From positions 1-64,000 of the forward strand of contig CAZFER010000002.1 in the NCBI GenBank assembly GCA_964517495.1: 64,000 bases of DNA, written 5' to 3'. Each line of letters begins with the position of its first letter. The stretch's first letter is position 1. The notes under the pieces are model-generated. The model did not search any database, was not told where the DNA came from, and saw nothing but the letters and a program-made list of their open reading frames with translations. Source of the stretch: CAZFER01 sp964517495. GTDB taxonomy: Bacteria; Hinthialibacterota; Hinthialibacteria; Hinthialibacterales; Hinthialibacteraceae. Of this stretch, positions 26,901 through 35,379 are shown piece after piece. The position numbers and the translations under genes are program-made.

Positions 26901-29900
26901 ATGTTTAATAAAGGAAATTGGTTAAGTTTATCACATATTCATCATCTCTATCGGAGATTTCAATTTCAGCAGTTTTTTCAAGTGCTGGCCTCATTTATTA
27001 CCGGGACTTTACTCATCTTCACCATTCTCGCCCTCTCTTTGGATATTTTTTCCCTGAGCGACTTCTCCATTAATCTCTGGTTTTGTGTTTTGGGTGGGTT
27101 GTTATTGTTTACAATCTTTCGCTTTATAAAGCGTTGGTCCGAAATGGGATTTCGGCTTTCCACCTATTTCAAGCAATGGGAAAGGTATCATCCCGAAGTC
27201 TCAAATCGCGCTTCTTTATTGGTATATTCAGAAAAACAATCGAATGAAATTGGCCGATTGGGATACTCACAAGAACTATTACATGCTGAAGACCAATGGC
27301 TCAACGAGTATATCCATAAGAAATATCAGAAAAAGCAGTCACATTTATTTTGGAATACTCTAATAATATGTTTTGTTGTTATCCTTTCATCTCTTGCTTA
27401 CTATTGGACAAATCCATCCTTTGTTCATTCACAGGCCCAAAAAATTAGCAATGCCCTTTTTATCCGGAGTGTAACATCAACGGCTCAGGTATTACGTGTA
27501 CCTGAAGAACGCCAGGTCGCCCGGGGCCAATCTATCACACTTTCGGCAACCAGTAATAACCAAGTTCAGCCTGATAGCTATTATGTTCATTTGAATTCAG
27601 GTAACGGATGGCACACGACTCAATTATCGAATATACATAATGCAATATCTTATAAAATTCCTGCCGTTCATCAGCAAATTGAATATTACTTTTCCTCCCC
27701 GAATGGTGTTTCTAATCGAGGAGTTATTATTCCTTTGGATCCTCCCACGATCGCCAGTGGAACAGTGGAAATTGCACCACCCGCCTATACAAGCCGGCCT
27801 AAAGAAGTGTTAACCGGCTTACGGTCTTTAACGGTTCCTGAAGGCAGTAATATCACCATTCAGGCAACCGCAACGACTCCATTAAATTCGGCTTCTTTAA
27901 TTGTCAACAACGTAACACGTGATACATCGATAAATGGAAAATCAGTAAAATCAACCTTTAAGGCCAATCAACCGGGAGATTTTAATTTCAAATTAAAGGA
28001 TATTCATAACTTAAATGGTGAAAGCCGTCACTATCGGCTTTCTATCACAAAGGATGCCACACCAACGGTTGAAATACTTAAACCTCCACTAGTAAGCGAT
28101 ATGCCTACTGACTTGAAACCACAAATTCAAGTCAAAGTGAAGGATGATTATTCCGTCCATCGTGTCTATTTCATTTCCATAACCAATGAAAACCCAAAAA
28201 CCAAACGAGAGCATTTTATCTGGGCATATACCCAGGAAACAGCGAAAGATGTGGGAGCAGCGACTCAGTTTTACTTAACGTGGGACTGGGATATGGAACC
28301 CCTGGAGATGTTCCCAGGGGATTCTGTGACCTACTATGTGCAAGCCTGGGATGATGACCAAATAAATGGCCCCAAAATGGGACAGTCCCAAAAACATGAA
28401 GTACGATACCCCTCACTGACCGACCTGTTAGGCCTTTTGGAAGAGGAAGAAGACCAACAAGTCACTCAATTGAGTGATGTCGTCGAAGAACAAAAACAAA
28501 TTGGTGAGGATTTAAAAGAGACCATAGGGAAAATTGATGAGAAAAAAGATCGTTCTCTCACTGAAGAGGAATCGGATGAATCACTTTGGCTCGAAAAAAA
28601 TGAACTGGAATCACTTAAAGAACGCCAGGAAAAATTAGTCGAAGAAGCAAAAAAGATTGAAGAAGAACTGAGCAAATATCAACAAAAAACAGATGACCAA
28701 TTAAGTGAAGAAGAGAAAAAAGAACAGGGCTTCACACCCGAAACGGTTGAAAAGATGACCCGCATCCAGGAATTGTTAAACGATTTGCTGGATAAAGACA
28801 GCCGGGAATTAATCCAAAAGATCGAGGAAGCGGTTGATCAAATGTCAAAAAAAATTCAGGACGATCAACTGCAGGATCTCGAATTTTCCATGACTGATTT
28901 TCAAAGCCAATTGGATCGTACTCTTTCCATGCTGGAAGACACTTATCAAACACGCCAGCTGGAAGGATTGCGTAATATGGCACAGGAATTATCTGAACGC
29001 CAGGATCACCTTGAAAGAGAAACCGATCAATTAAGCCAGAAGAAAGAAGCATTGGAAAAGGAACTCCAGGAAACCCAACAAGAAGCCGAACAAAACCCCA
29101 CAGATCAAGAAACCAATGAGCACCTTGAAGAACTTAAAGAACAAAAAACCGAACTTGAAAAACAAGAGGCAATTTTGTCTGAACGCCAAAAAACACTGGC
29201 GGAAGATGTGAATAAAATGATGGAGAAGATGAACTCCATGCAGCAAAATCTGAACGAAAAGAATCCTCAAATTGCCGAACAACTCCAAAAAATGCTGGAA
29301 CAAACCAGAGAGGGCAATTTGCAAGAGGAAGTGAATAAAGCTTCAGAACAACTTGAACAAGGGCAGCCCCAAAAGGCCCAACCACATCAAAAGAACGCTC
29401 AAAACCAGTTAGCACAAATGGCAAACCAACTTCAACAGCAAATGTTTAATATGGGTGGGATGAATATGGAGATGGACACCCAGGCCTTAAAACGGCTTAT
29501 CGACCGAAGTATCTTTTTATCTCATCAGCAGGAGGGTTTAACTCATTCACCTTCTGGACAGGCCAGGGCTTCGCTCACATTGCGATACGCTTCAATCCTA
29601 TCGCGTGAATTATCACGCATACAGGAAGCATGGACAGAGATATCAAAAACCAATCCATTTATGAGCCGGGAAGTGGATTCATATCTTCATCGAAGCCAGG
29701 AACGGCTTCAACATGCGATCCAGGCCGGACAAGGTGAATCCTGGGTGGGTGTTCATGAATCCAGACAATCACTCATGGCGTTAAATACGGCTATCTATAA
29801 GATGCAACAGGATATGCAAAGCATGCAACAGCAAATGAATCAATCTCAGAATCTGCAACAACAAATGCAACAAATGATTTCCCAACAAAAGAATTTGAAT

Positions 29901-30383
29901 CAAATGCTTCAGGAATTGAGAAAAATGGGCGAAAAAGGCCAAAAAATGATGGAACAACTTCAATCCATGGCCCGTCAACAAGCCAGGATACGAAAAGAAA
30001 TAGAACAAATGATGAGGCAATACCGCCATGCCCGCCAACTAAGAAATCAATTGGAAGGCATTTATAATGAGATGGAGGAAGTGGAAAAACTGTTGGAAGA
30101 AGGCCAAAACAATGAAGAAGTCGAAAATAAACAAAAACGCATTATGACCCGCATGCTTGAAGCGGGAACCATGCAAGAAAAAGATGAATTTGGAAAAGAA
30201 CGAAAAGCCCAAACAGCCGAATCCGGCAAAGAAGGAAGCACACCATCCGAAGATTATCCACTGAGTGTGAAAGAACGAATCAGGCAGGCTGTCGATAGAC
30301 CAGCTGATGAGTCGATTCCACTCCCCTATCGGGAAGCAATCAAAAATCTCTACATCCGCTTATCCGAATCCATGGGAGAATAA
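26901..30383 (+). CDS. Giant membrane-anchored coiled-coil protein (DUF4175-like)
   Basis: A 1160-residue protein. Two hydrophobic segments occur near the N-terminus (about residues 30-50 and 60-75) and another at about 150-170, so the bulk is probably periplasmic. Residues about 190-500 form beta-rich domains (APPAYTSRPKEV, LKDIHNLNGESRHYR). From about 510 to 1130 the sequence is Glu/Gln/Lys-rich coiled coil with long Met/Gln runs (QDMQSMQQQMNQSQNLQQQ). The layout and the SRPKEVLTGL-type domain match DUF4175 proteins. Function is unknown; a structural or envelope-spanning role is inference. It is tightly linked to the genes on both sides. Confidence 0.7.
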   Translation: MFNKGNWLSLSHIHHLYRRFQFQQFFQVLASFITGTLLIFTILALSLDIFSLSDFSINLWFCVLGGLLLFTIFRFIKRWSEMGFRLSTYFKQWERYHPEVSNRASLLVYSEKQSNEIGRLGYSQELLHAEDQWLNEYIHKKYQKKQSHLFWNTLIICFVVILSSLAYYWTNPSFVHSQAQKISNALFIRSVTSTAQVLRVPEERQVARGQSITLSATSNNQVQPDSYYVHLNSGNGWHTTQLSNIHNAISYKIPAVHQQIEYYFSSPNGVSNRGVIIPLDPPTIASGTVEIAPPAYTSRPKEVLTGLRSLTVPEGSNITIQATATTPLNSASLIVNNVTRDTSINGKSVKSTFKANQPGDFNFKLKDIHNLNGESRHYRLSITKDATPTVEILKPPLVSDMPTDLKPQIQVKVKDDYSVHRVYFISITNENPKTKREHFIWAYTQETAKDVGAATQFYLTWDWDMEPLEMFPGDSVTYYVQAWDDDQINGPKMGQSQKHEVRYPSLTDLLGLLEEEEDQQVTQLSDVVEEQKQIGEDLKETIGKIDEKKDRSLTEEESDESLWLEKNELESLKERQEKLVEEAKKIEEELSKYQQKTDDQLSEEEKKEQGFTPETVEKMTRIQELLNDLLDKDSRELIQKIEEAVDQMSKKIQDDQLQDLEFSMTDFQSQLDRTLSMLEDTYQTRQLEGLRNMAQELSERQDHLERETDQLSQKKEALEKELQETQQEAEQNPTDQETNEHLEELKEQKTELEKQEAILSERQKTLAEDVNKMMEKMNSMQQNLNEKNPQIAEQLQKMLEQTREGNLQEEVNKASEQLEQGQPQKAQPHQKNAQNQLAQMANQLQQQMFNMGGMNMEMDTQALKRLIDRSIFLSHQQEGLTHSPSGQARASLTLRYASILSRELSRIQEAWTEISKTNPFMSREVDSYLHRSQERLQHAIQAGQGESWVGVHESRQSLMALNTAIYKMQQDMQSMQQQMNQSQNLQQQMQQMISQQKNLNQMLQELRKMGEKGQKMMEQLQSMARQQARIRKEIEQMMRQYRHARQLRNQLEGIYNEMEEVEKLLEEGQNNEEVENKQKRIMTRMLEAGTMQEKDEFGKERKAQTAESGKEGSTPSEDYPLSVKERIRQAVDRPADESIPLPYREAIKNLYIRLSESMGE

Positions 30384-30386
30384 TCC

Positions 30387-31076
30387 ATGGTGTCGAATTC
30401 GAGTTCAATTCGCTTTCGACCTATTCATATCACCACATATTTGTTGATTTTTATTAACTTGGGGATTTTTCTACTCGCGAAGTGTTTCGAAACGGATCTC
30501 TCCCGCATTTTTCAACTTTATGGCCTGGTTCCTATTCGAGATGCCCATTTGGAATTCCCTTTAACCATTAATTTCAAAACGTTTTTAACCTACATGTATA
30601 TTCATACGGATGGATTACACCTATTGGGCAATATGTTTTTTTTATGGTTGTTTGGAAGACAAATTGAAGAAATGTCAGGATTCGGCCTATATATTGGATT
30701 GTTCACCGTTTTTGGAATGTTGACAGGTGTATTTCATGTATTAAGCAATGCAGAATCCTTTCGGCCGTTAGTTGGAGCAAGCGGTGGAATAGCCGGATTA
30801 ATGGGGTTATTTATCGTTTTTTTCCCCCATGCACGGATAAATTTAATATATTGGCCATTTCCCAACAGAAAGCATATGATTGAAATTTCAGCTGCTATTA
30901 TTATAATCTCCTGGCTCTCAATACAGTTAATTAATGGAGCATTATGTACGTCGCAATACCCATCTGAAGATCAAAACATAGACTGGTGGGGGCATTTGTT
31001 TGGTTTTGGATTGGGTTTGTCATCTGGAATTATTTTTTTATATAAACCAATCCGGTTTCTTCTCAAAAACCAATAG
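30387..31076 (+). CDS. Rhomboid family intramembrane serine protease
   Basis: A 229-residue protein with six to seven membrane helices. The catalytic Ser lies in GASGGIAGLMGLF and the catalytic His in WWGHLFGFGLG. The oxyanion-region HLLGNMFFLWLFG, with His and Asn, is intact. It should cleave membrane proteins near the periplasmic face. The ATG lies 3 bases after the stop of the coiled-coil gene, with GGGAG inside that gene's end, so co-translation is likely; a substrate within the same operon would be a reasonable guess. Confidence 0.9.
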   Translation: MVSNSSSIRFRPIHITTYLLIFINLGIFLLAKCFETDLSRIFQLYGLVPIRDAHLEFPLTINFKTFLTYMYIHTDGLHLLGNMFFLWLFGRQIEEMSGFGLYIGLFTVFGMLTGVFHVLSNAESFRPLVGASGGIAGLMGLFIVFFPHARINLIYWPFPNRKHMIEISAAIIIISWLSIQLINGALCTSQYPSEDQNIDWWGHLFGFGLGLSSGIIFLYKPIRFLLKNQ

Positions 31077-31639
31077 GATTTTTGCGAAAAGAGACTTTCG
31101 AATTATTCGCCAAAAAATATTTCTTAATAAAGGTTTTTTTTGTACGATAACTTAATACCAGGTCGATTGGATTTAATTGAATTCATTGATATTATTTAAT
31201 TTATGCTCAGGATCATCACTCGGAAATTCAATACATTTCCCGTAATTATCGAATGAATTTAATGATATTTATACAAAAATATTGGATATCTACCCTGATT
31301 TATGCAGACAAAATCAAGGAACACGCCTATATTAACCTTAATCACCTTTGGGTTGAGTCGTGTCAAGTGAGGGTTTTATTTGTTAAAAGAAAAAGTATTT
31401 CTTCTCTAGTTCAGATTCAGGATCCATGATATTATAAGTGGTGTTATTTTGGAATGGGAAACTTTCTGTTTTTTAAGACATTAGGTTATGCAGGTTGATC
31501 TTGAGATATCAAAGAATTTGTTTTGATTATTCAAACCTGAAAAAACAGTCTTTATTGAACTTTTAATTGATTTGATGCATATAGGTTAATAATTCAACGC
31601 AGCTCTTGATTTTTAAAGTACTTGAGGATGATTTATCAC
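31077..31639. other. AT-rich intergenic region without recognised gene
   Basis: About 560 bases between the rhomboid gene and the promoter of the repeat protein. No open frame of note, no clear hairpin terminator and no repeat was seen. Confidence 0.5.
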
Positions 31640-31668
31640 TTGACATGGTTTTGACTTTTTCGTATACT
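31640..31668 (+). promoter_or_regulatory. Consensus sigma-70 promoter for the secreted repeat protein
   Basis: TTGACA at 31640-31645 and TATACT at 31663-31668, separated by exactly 17 bases. This is the best promoter match noticed in the window. The start would be near 31675, giving a leader of about 220 bases before the ATG at 31894. Confidence 0.8.
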
Positions 31669-31893
31669 GGCACAGGATTCTTATGCATTGTGCTGGACTG
31701 AATCGTTGTGAATGTGATGTTGTAAGTCATGTTATTTGAAATAATTTTAGGTTTAAGGCTTGCGTTTCGCGCACCAATTCGGTAAGGTGATTTTAATATA
31801 AAGGTAGCCCCCTGCTTGGAATTTGTAATACCAGGTTCAGGGAGAGGAATTCATGCAGGATTAGAAACTATTGCGCTTTTTAAGGAGGTCGAA

Positions 31894-33495
31894 ATGGCCT
31901 TGAGACGGCTGCTCCTCGGCATCAGTGTATTGTCGGTTTTATCTGTAAATACGGCATTTTCTCAATTTGAATTCGAAACAACAAAAGCGAACCAAGATGG
32001 GATTTTGCTTTTGGACGCACTCGGTCGGCTATTCAGTGCAGACGATGAAAATGAATTTAATGCATTTATTTTCAAAGAATTAGAATCAAATTCCAACCAA
32101 TTCGATTTCCCCTTTCCCATTGCCAAAGATATCGAACTCGTCGCCAACCCCGATGGATCGATTAAAGGGGCCTATGTATTGGACGTATTAGGGGGACAAC
32201 ACGCTATCACAACAAATACCGAAGAAGACAATATCATGGGTGCAATTCAGATTGCGCAACAAAATGTCGATTCACCCACGCTACCTTATTTCGGTTGGGA
32301 TGTAGCCAAAGACATCGAAATTGCGCCGGACTGGCGGGAAGAGACCTTTGGTTACAAAGGTTATTTTGTTCTGGATTCCGATGGTGTTGTGCATCCCGTT
32401 GGTTTGACCAACCTTCCACGCTATGTTTACAATGATCTAGATTCAGATGAAGCGGAAATTGTTGAAACATTATTCCCAGGAACTATTGACGTAAGTGGTT
32501 CCGAAATAACTCCAGAAGACCTATTAACAGGTGGGCCAATTAACTATCCCGTCAACCGCATGTTTGCATCAGAGCCCAATGTAAAGAGTGTTACCCCAAT
32601 ATTCACCTATTTCGGGTTGGGGTCAAACATTGCCCGTGATTTGGAAATATCAGCGGAATATGTGCAAATCACAGCTCCTTCACAAGAATTTGAAGAAGAT
32701 GAGCTTCGCACAATCGCCATGACAAATGGTTATTATATTCTCGATGGTTTTGGTGCTGTTCATTCCAGCCGCTTGCCTTTGGATTTTGACGTGACTGGCG
32801 TGTTTGGAGAAGATCAAGATGGAATGGTTACCATCGAGGATGTTCAACATGAAAACTTTGGAAAACCGATCAATAACACGGTCCTTTCCGTTCCCTGGAT
32901 TGAGGATCGGGAAGATTTGCCTTACTTTGGTAATGATGTCGCCATTGATATTGAAATCACACCAAGTGGTCGTGGATTCTATCTTTTGGATGTTTACGGT
33001 GGAGTGTTTGCCCTCGGGGATGCCGCCTTATCATTCCCACCCACGGTTGATGAAAATGGAAATATCGTTCCGACCAATTCCATCCCACCCTATTTTGGTT
33101 TCCCAGCCGCACGTGAATTAACACTGGTCCCAAACCAAGCTAATGATTCATTGGGACTTGATGAAAACAAAACCAGCACAGGATTAATTGTACTCACCAG
33201 TTTTGGTTCCGTTCATGAAGTCGGTTTGGCAAAACCATTCCAGGTGAGCCAAAAAGGAAACAATGGTGGACCAATCACCAGTTTCTCAGACACCTTCAGA
33301 GCATTGGAAACCACTCCCATCTGGTTGCCTGGCAACCCCGGATTACTTAACTTTGCACCAGGACGTATTTCAGCAGTGGTCAATGAATTTTCAGTTGGGA
33401 ATCAGGATTTTGAAAGTGCGATTGTCCCCAACTTCCGCGATGTAACCGCTGCATTTTCAACAATATCTGACAGTTTCACTCCCGTCGACAATTAA
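31894..33495 (+). CDS. Secreted six-repeat protein, probable beta-propeller, unknown function
   Basis: The start is fixed by TAAGGAGG 5 bases before the ATG at 31894, followed by a signal peptide (MALRRLLLGISVLSVLSVN, cleavage near AFSQ). The 533-residue protein contains six copies of a unit of the form G-[YF]-x-[LV]-L-D-x-x-G-x-V-H, usually followed after a spacer by YFG-x-D-x-A-x-D-I-E-I. Examples are GYFVLDSDGVVHPVG, NGYYILDGFGAVHSS, GFYLLDVYGGVFALG and TGLIVLTSFGSVHEVG. Six such units suggest a six-bladed propeller or a beta-repeat fold. The protein is acidic. A consensus promoter, an ideal ribosome site and a strong terminator suggest high expression as an abundant extracellular or periplasmic protein. 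No enzyme motif is seen. Confidence 0.75.
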   Translation: MALRRLLLGISVLSVLSVNTAFSQFEFETTKANQDGILLLDALGRLFSADDENEFNAFIFKELESNSNQFDFPFPIAKDIELVANPDGSIKGAYVLDVLGGQHAITTNTEEDNIMGAIQIAQQNVDSPTLPYFGWDVAKDIEIAPDWREETFGYKGYFVLDSDGVVHPVGLTNLPRYVYNDLDSDEAEIVETLFPGTIDVSGSEITPEDLLTGGPINYPVNRMFASEPNVKSVTPIFTYFGLGSNIARDLEISAEYVQITAPSQEFEEDELRTIAMTNGYYILDGFGAVHSSRLPLDFDVTGVFGEDQDGMVTIEDVQHENFGKPINNTVLSVPWIEDREDLPYFGNDVAIDIEITPSGRGFYLLDVYGGVFALGDAALSFPPTVDENGNIVPTNSIPPYFGFPAARELTLVPNQANDSLGLDENKTSTGLIVLTSFGSVHEVGLAKPFQVSQKGNNGGPITSFSDTFRALETTPIWLPGNPGLLNFAPGRISAVVNEFSVGNQDFESAIVPNFRDVTAAFSTISDSFTPVDN

Positions 33496-33521
33496 ACAAT
33501 TTGGAAAAATGGTATCAAAAA

Positions 33522-33549
33522 GGCCCACTGTAAATCGTGGGCCTTTTTT
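33522..33549 (+). terminator. Rho-independent terminator after the repeat-protein gene
   Basis: Stem GGCCCAC (33522-33528) / GTGGGCC (33537-33543) with an 8-base loop and six Ts after it. It lies 27 bases beyond the stop codon. Confidence 0.9.
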
Positions 33550-33608
33550 ATTTAGACTCTAAATTGCCTGTTTCGATCAAATCGGCACCCCTTGATATCC
33601 TTATTCTT

Positions 33609-33687
33609 GTTGGAACCGAAATTTTCAATAATCTCAAAATCTGCTATCCTTCGGCATGTGAGGGTCCGAGTCCCCCTTCCGGCGCCA
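33609..33687 (+). other. tRNA-like remnant (degenerate tRNA or att-site fragment)
   Basis: GTTGGAA (33609-33615) pairs with TTCCGGC (33677-33683), allowing two G-U pairs. These are followed by G and CCA (33684-33687). A T-arm GAGGG-TCCGAGT-CCCCC (33660-33676, one mismatch) and a four-pair anticodon stem with a 7-base loop ATCCTTC (33646-33652, anticodon CCT, Arg) sit at the right spacing. The D-arm lacks the GG and pairs poorly, and the base after the anticodon is a pyrimidine. It is therefore probably non-functional, perhaps a tRNA scar left by an integrated element. Confidence 0.3.
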
Positions 33688-33791
33688 CTTCAGTTTTTGC
33701 CTGTTGTTTGCAAGCCATTTTAAATTACTCGCATGGATAATTTAGACATTAAGTGGAATTGTGTATAAATTTCTATTATAATTTTTAGTGC

Positions 33792-33821
33792 TTGACATCT
33801 TATTTAAAATAAGGGAATATT
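33792..33821 (+). promoter_or_regulatory. Probable promoter of the first pseudopilin gene
   Basis: TTGACA at 33792-33797 with AATATT at 33816-33821, spacing 18. The -10 is only a fair match. It lies about 60 bases before the GTG start at 33881. Confidence 0.45.
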
Positions 33822-33880
33822 GCGTTTTTATCAAATTGTTGGTTTGGTTAATAATAATCAAATAATTTGGAGACAGATCG

Positions 33881-34492
33881 GTGAAACAAAAATCTAAAGA
33901 TGCTTTTACCCTGATCGAGCTGCTTATCGTGGTGGCGATTATCGGCATATTGGCTGCGATCGCAGTCCCGAATTTCATTAATGCCCAAATCCGGGCTAAA
34001 GTAGCGCGTTCTCTGGCTGATTTGCGTTCGATTCGTTCCGCGATTGGTATGTATGAGGTTGACAATAACTCCGTAATTCCCGATCCAACTCAGGTGGGAG
34101 TTGTTGGTGGTCAGAGTGATGGATTACAGGTTTGGAAATATTTGACCACACCGGTTTCATATATCAGCGGGAGTGCATTTTACGATCCCTTTGTGCCGGA
34201 TACCAATGAATTTAGTGGAGCGGCGTGGGAAGCGGTTAAAGTGGGAACTTACCACTACCGCAATATCGATCAAATGCGCGCGAAAGGAGCAAGTGGAATT
34301 GACGAAACCGCCAGTTTTGTTTCACGCAGCCCTGGGCCTGATCGATGGTATATTGTGAACCCCCAACGGCTTGCTTATTGGATGGCCTACGAACCAAGCA
34401 ATGGCCTTAATAGTATTGGCGATATCGTGGTTGCCGATAAAGGTATATTAGGTCAAAACTTCGAAGGAAATGATTTTTCCATTTCTTTTTAA
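33881..34492 (+). CDS. Type II secretion/type IV pilin-like pseudopilin
   Basis: GTG start after TTTGGAGAC. The N-terminus KDAFTLIELLIVVAIIG is a class III prepilin signal, cut by a PilD-type peptidase before Phe, followed by the hydrophobic assembly helix (AAIAVPNFINAQIRAKVARS). The 203-residue protein has a globular domain typical of the G-type headpiece family of candidate-phylum bacteria, ending with WMAYEPSNGLNSIGDIV. It is tandem with a paralogue 40 bases downstream. No secretion-machine genes are in the window, so pseudopilins are scattered. Confidence 0.85.
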   Translation: MKQKSKDAFTLIELLIVVAIIGILAAIAVPNFINAQIRAKVARSLADLRSIRSAIGMYEVDNNSVIPDPTQVGVVGGQSDGLQVWKYLTTPVSYISGSAFYDPFVPDTNEFSGAAWEAVKVGTYHYRNIDQMRAKGASGIDETASFVSRSPGPDRWYIVNPQRLAYWMAYEPSNGLNSIGDIVVADKGILGQNFEGNDFSISF

Positions 34493-34532
34493 TTTAAGAT
34501 ATCAAAATTCAATAAGGAAGGTTAAAAGGTTT

Positions 34533-35090
34533 ATGATTTTGAAAAAAGGATTTACTTTGATCGAGCTGCTTATCGTAGTGGCGATTATTGGTATATTGGC
34601 TGCGATCGCAGTCCCTAATTTTTTGAATGCTCAAGTTCGTGCCAAAGTCGCTCGTGTGAAGTCGGATGCCCGATCCACGGGGACAGCACTTGAACAATAT
34701 CGTTTGGACAATAATGCTTATCCCCTGGATGCCTTTAACCAAAATCCTTTAGGATTAATTATGTTAACCACCCCCGTGGCGTATATGAGCTTTTTACCGG
34801 CAGATATTTTCAAACCAGAACAAATGATCGATCGATTCGATCCAGGTGGGGGACGCTGGCTTGAGTTGGGGACGGATACAGGACAGAATAGAGTATTGGG
34901 CTGTTGGTTACTCATTTCAGCTGCTCCCGATGGTGATGATGATACGGATGGACACCCCGCCTGGCCATTTGGGACGACGATGTGGGAATATGATCCCAGC
35001 AATGGTTTAAATTCCAATGGCGATCTCCTCCGAATGGGGGGCAACTATGCCGGTGGAAATTACACGATTAACGGGAAACCGAACCGTTAA
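34533..35090 (+). CDS. Pseudopilin, tandem paralogue of the preceding gene
   Basis: The start is placed at the ATG at 34533, giving the short leader MILKKG before FTLIELLIVVAIIGILAA. An in-frame ATG at 34470, inside the preceding gene, would add 21 residues and is not expected. The first about 95 coding bases are almost identical in DNA sequence to those of the upstream gene, while the headpiece is quite different. The C-terminal part, EYDPSNGLNSNGDLLRMGG, keeps the SNGL-NS-GD motif shared by all four pseudopilins here. Confidence 0.85.
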   Translation: MILKKGFTLIELLIVVAIIGILAAIAVPNFLNAQVRAKVARVKSDARSTGTALEQYRLDNNAYPLDAFNQNPLGLIMLTTPVAYMSFLPADIFKPEQMIDRFDPGGGRWLELGTDTGQNRVLGCWLLISAAPDGDDDTDGHPAWPFGTTMWEYDPSNGLNSNGDLLRMGGNYAGGNYTINGKPNR

Positions 35091-35103
35091 ATATTCATTT
35101 CTC

Positions 35104-35358
35104 TCAAACGGCTTTTAGAAGCAATATCCAGTCATTGATATCAGGACGTCGTGGTATAGGAAATACATCCTTTTGATCCGGATTGGTTGCGTTCCCATGA
35201 TTCACATACGTTCCTGTACTTGGATTAAACCACTTGTTATGGATAAACCTGAATTTTCCATGATTAAAGTGATGTATCCAATACACGTATCGGGAGAAAT
35301 TGGAGACCGGCTTGGTTTCTCCTCTCCAGCAGCACATCTCCGATAAACACCACGGCAT
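35104..35358 (-). pseudogene. Fragment like the collagen-binding-type C-terminal domain of DUF4038 glycosidases
   Basis: The 84-residue frame contains YVYWIHHFNHGKFRF, NKWFNPSTGTYVN and, at the very end, DINDWILLLKAV. This order (W-F-N-P-x-T-G, then P, then D-W-[IV]-L-L-L) matches the short beta-sandwich that closes DUF4038-type glycoside hydrolases. The rest of such a gene is absent: htpG ends 22 bases upstream. It is therefore a probable leftover of a deleted gene. A free-standing small protein is possible but the N-terminus looks random. Confidence 0.4.
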
Positions 35359-35379
35359 CCCCTGAGAGACTTTTTACTC

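Noticed and set aside
28466..30038. Several antisense open frames rich in Leu, Phe or Ser opposite the giant coiled-coil gene
   Set aside because: These arise from the Glu/Gln/Lys repeat codons of the sense gene.
33537..33740. 67-residue frame covering the tRNA-like remnant
   Set aside because: It begins inside a terminator and follows the tRNA-like fold; not protein-like.
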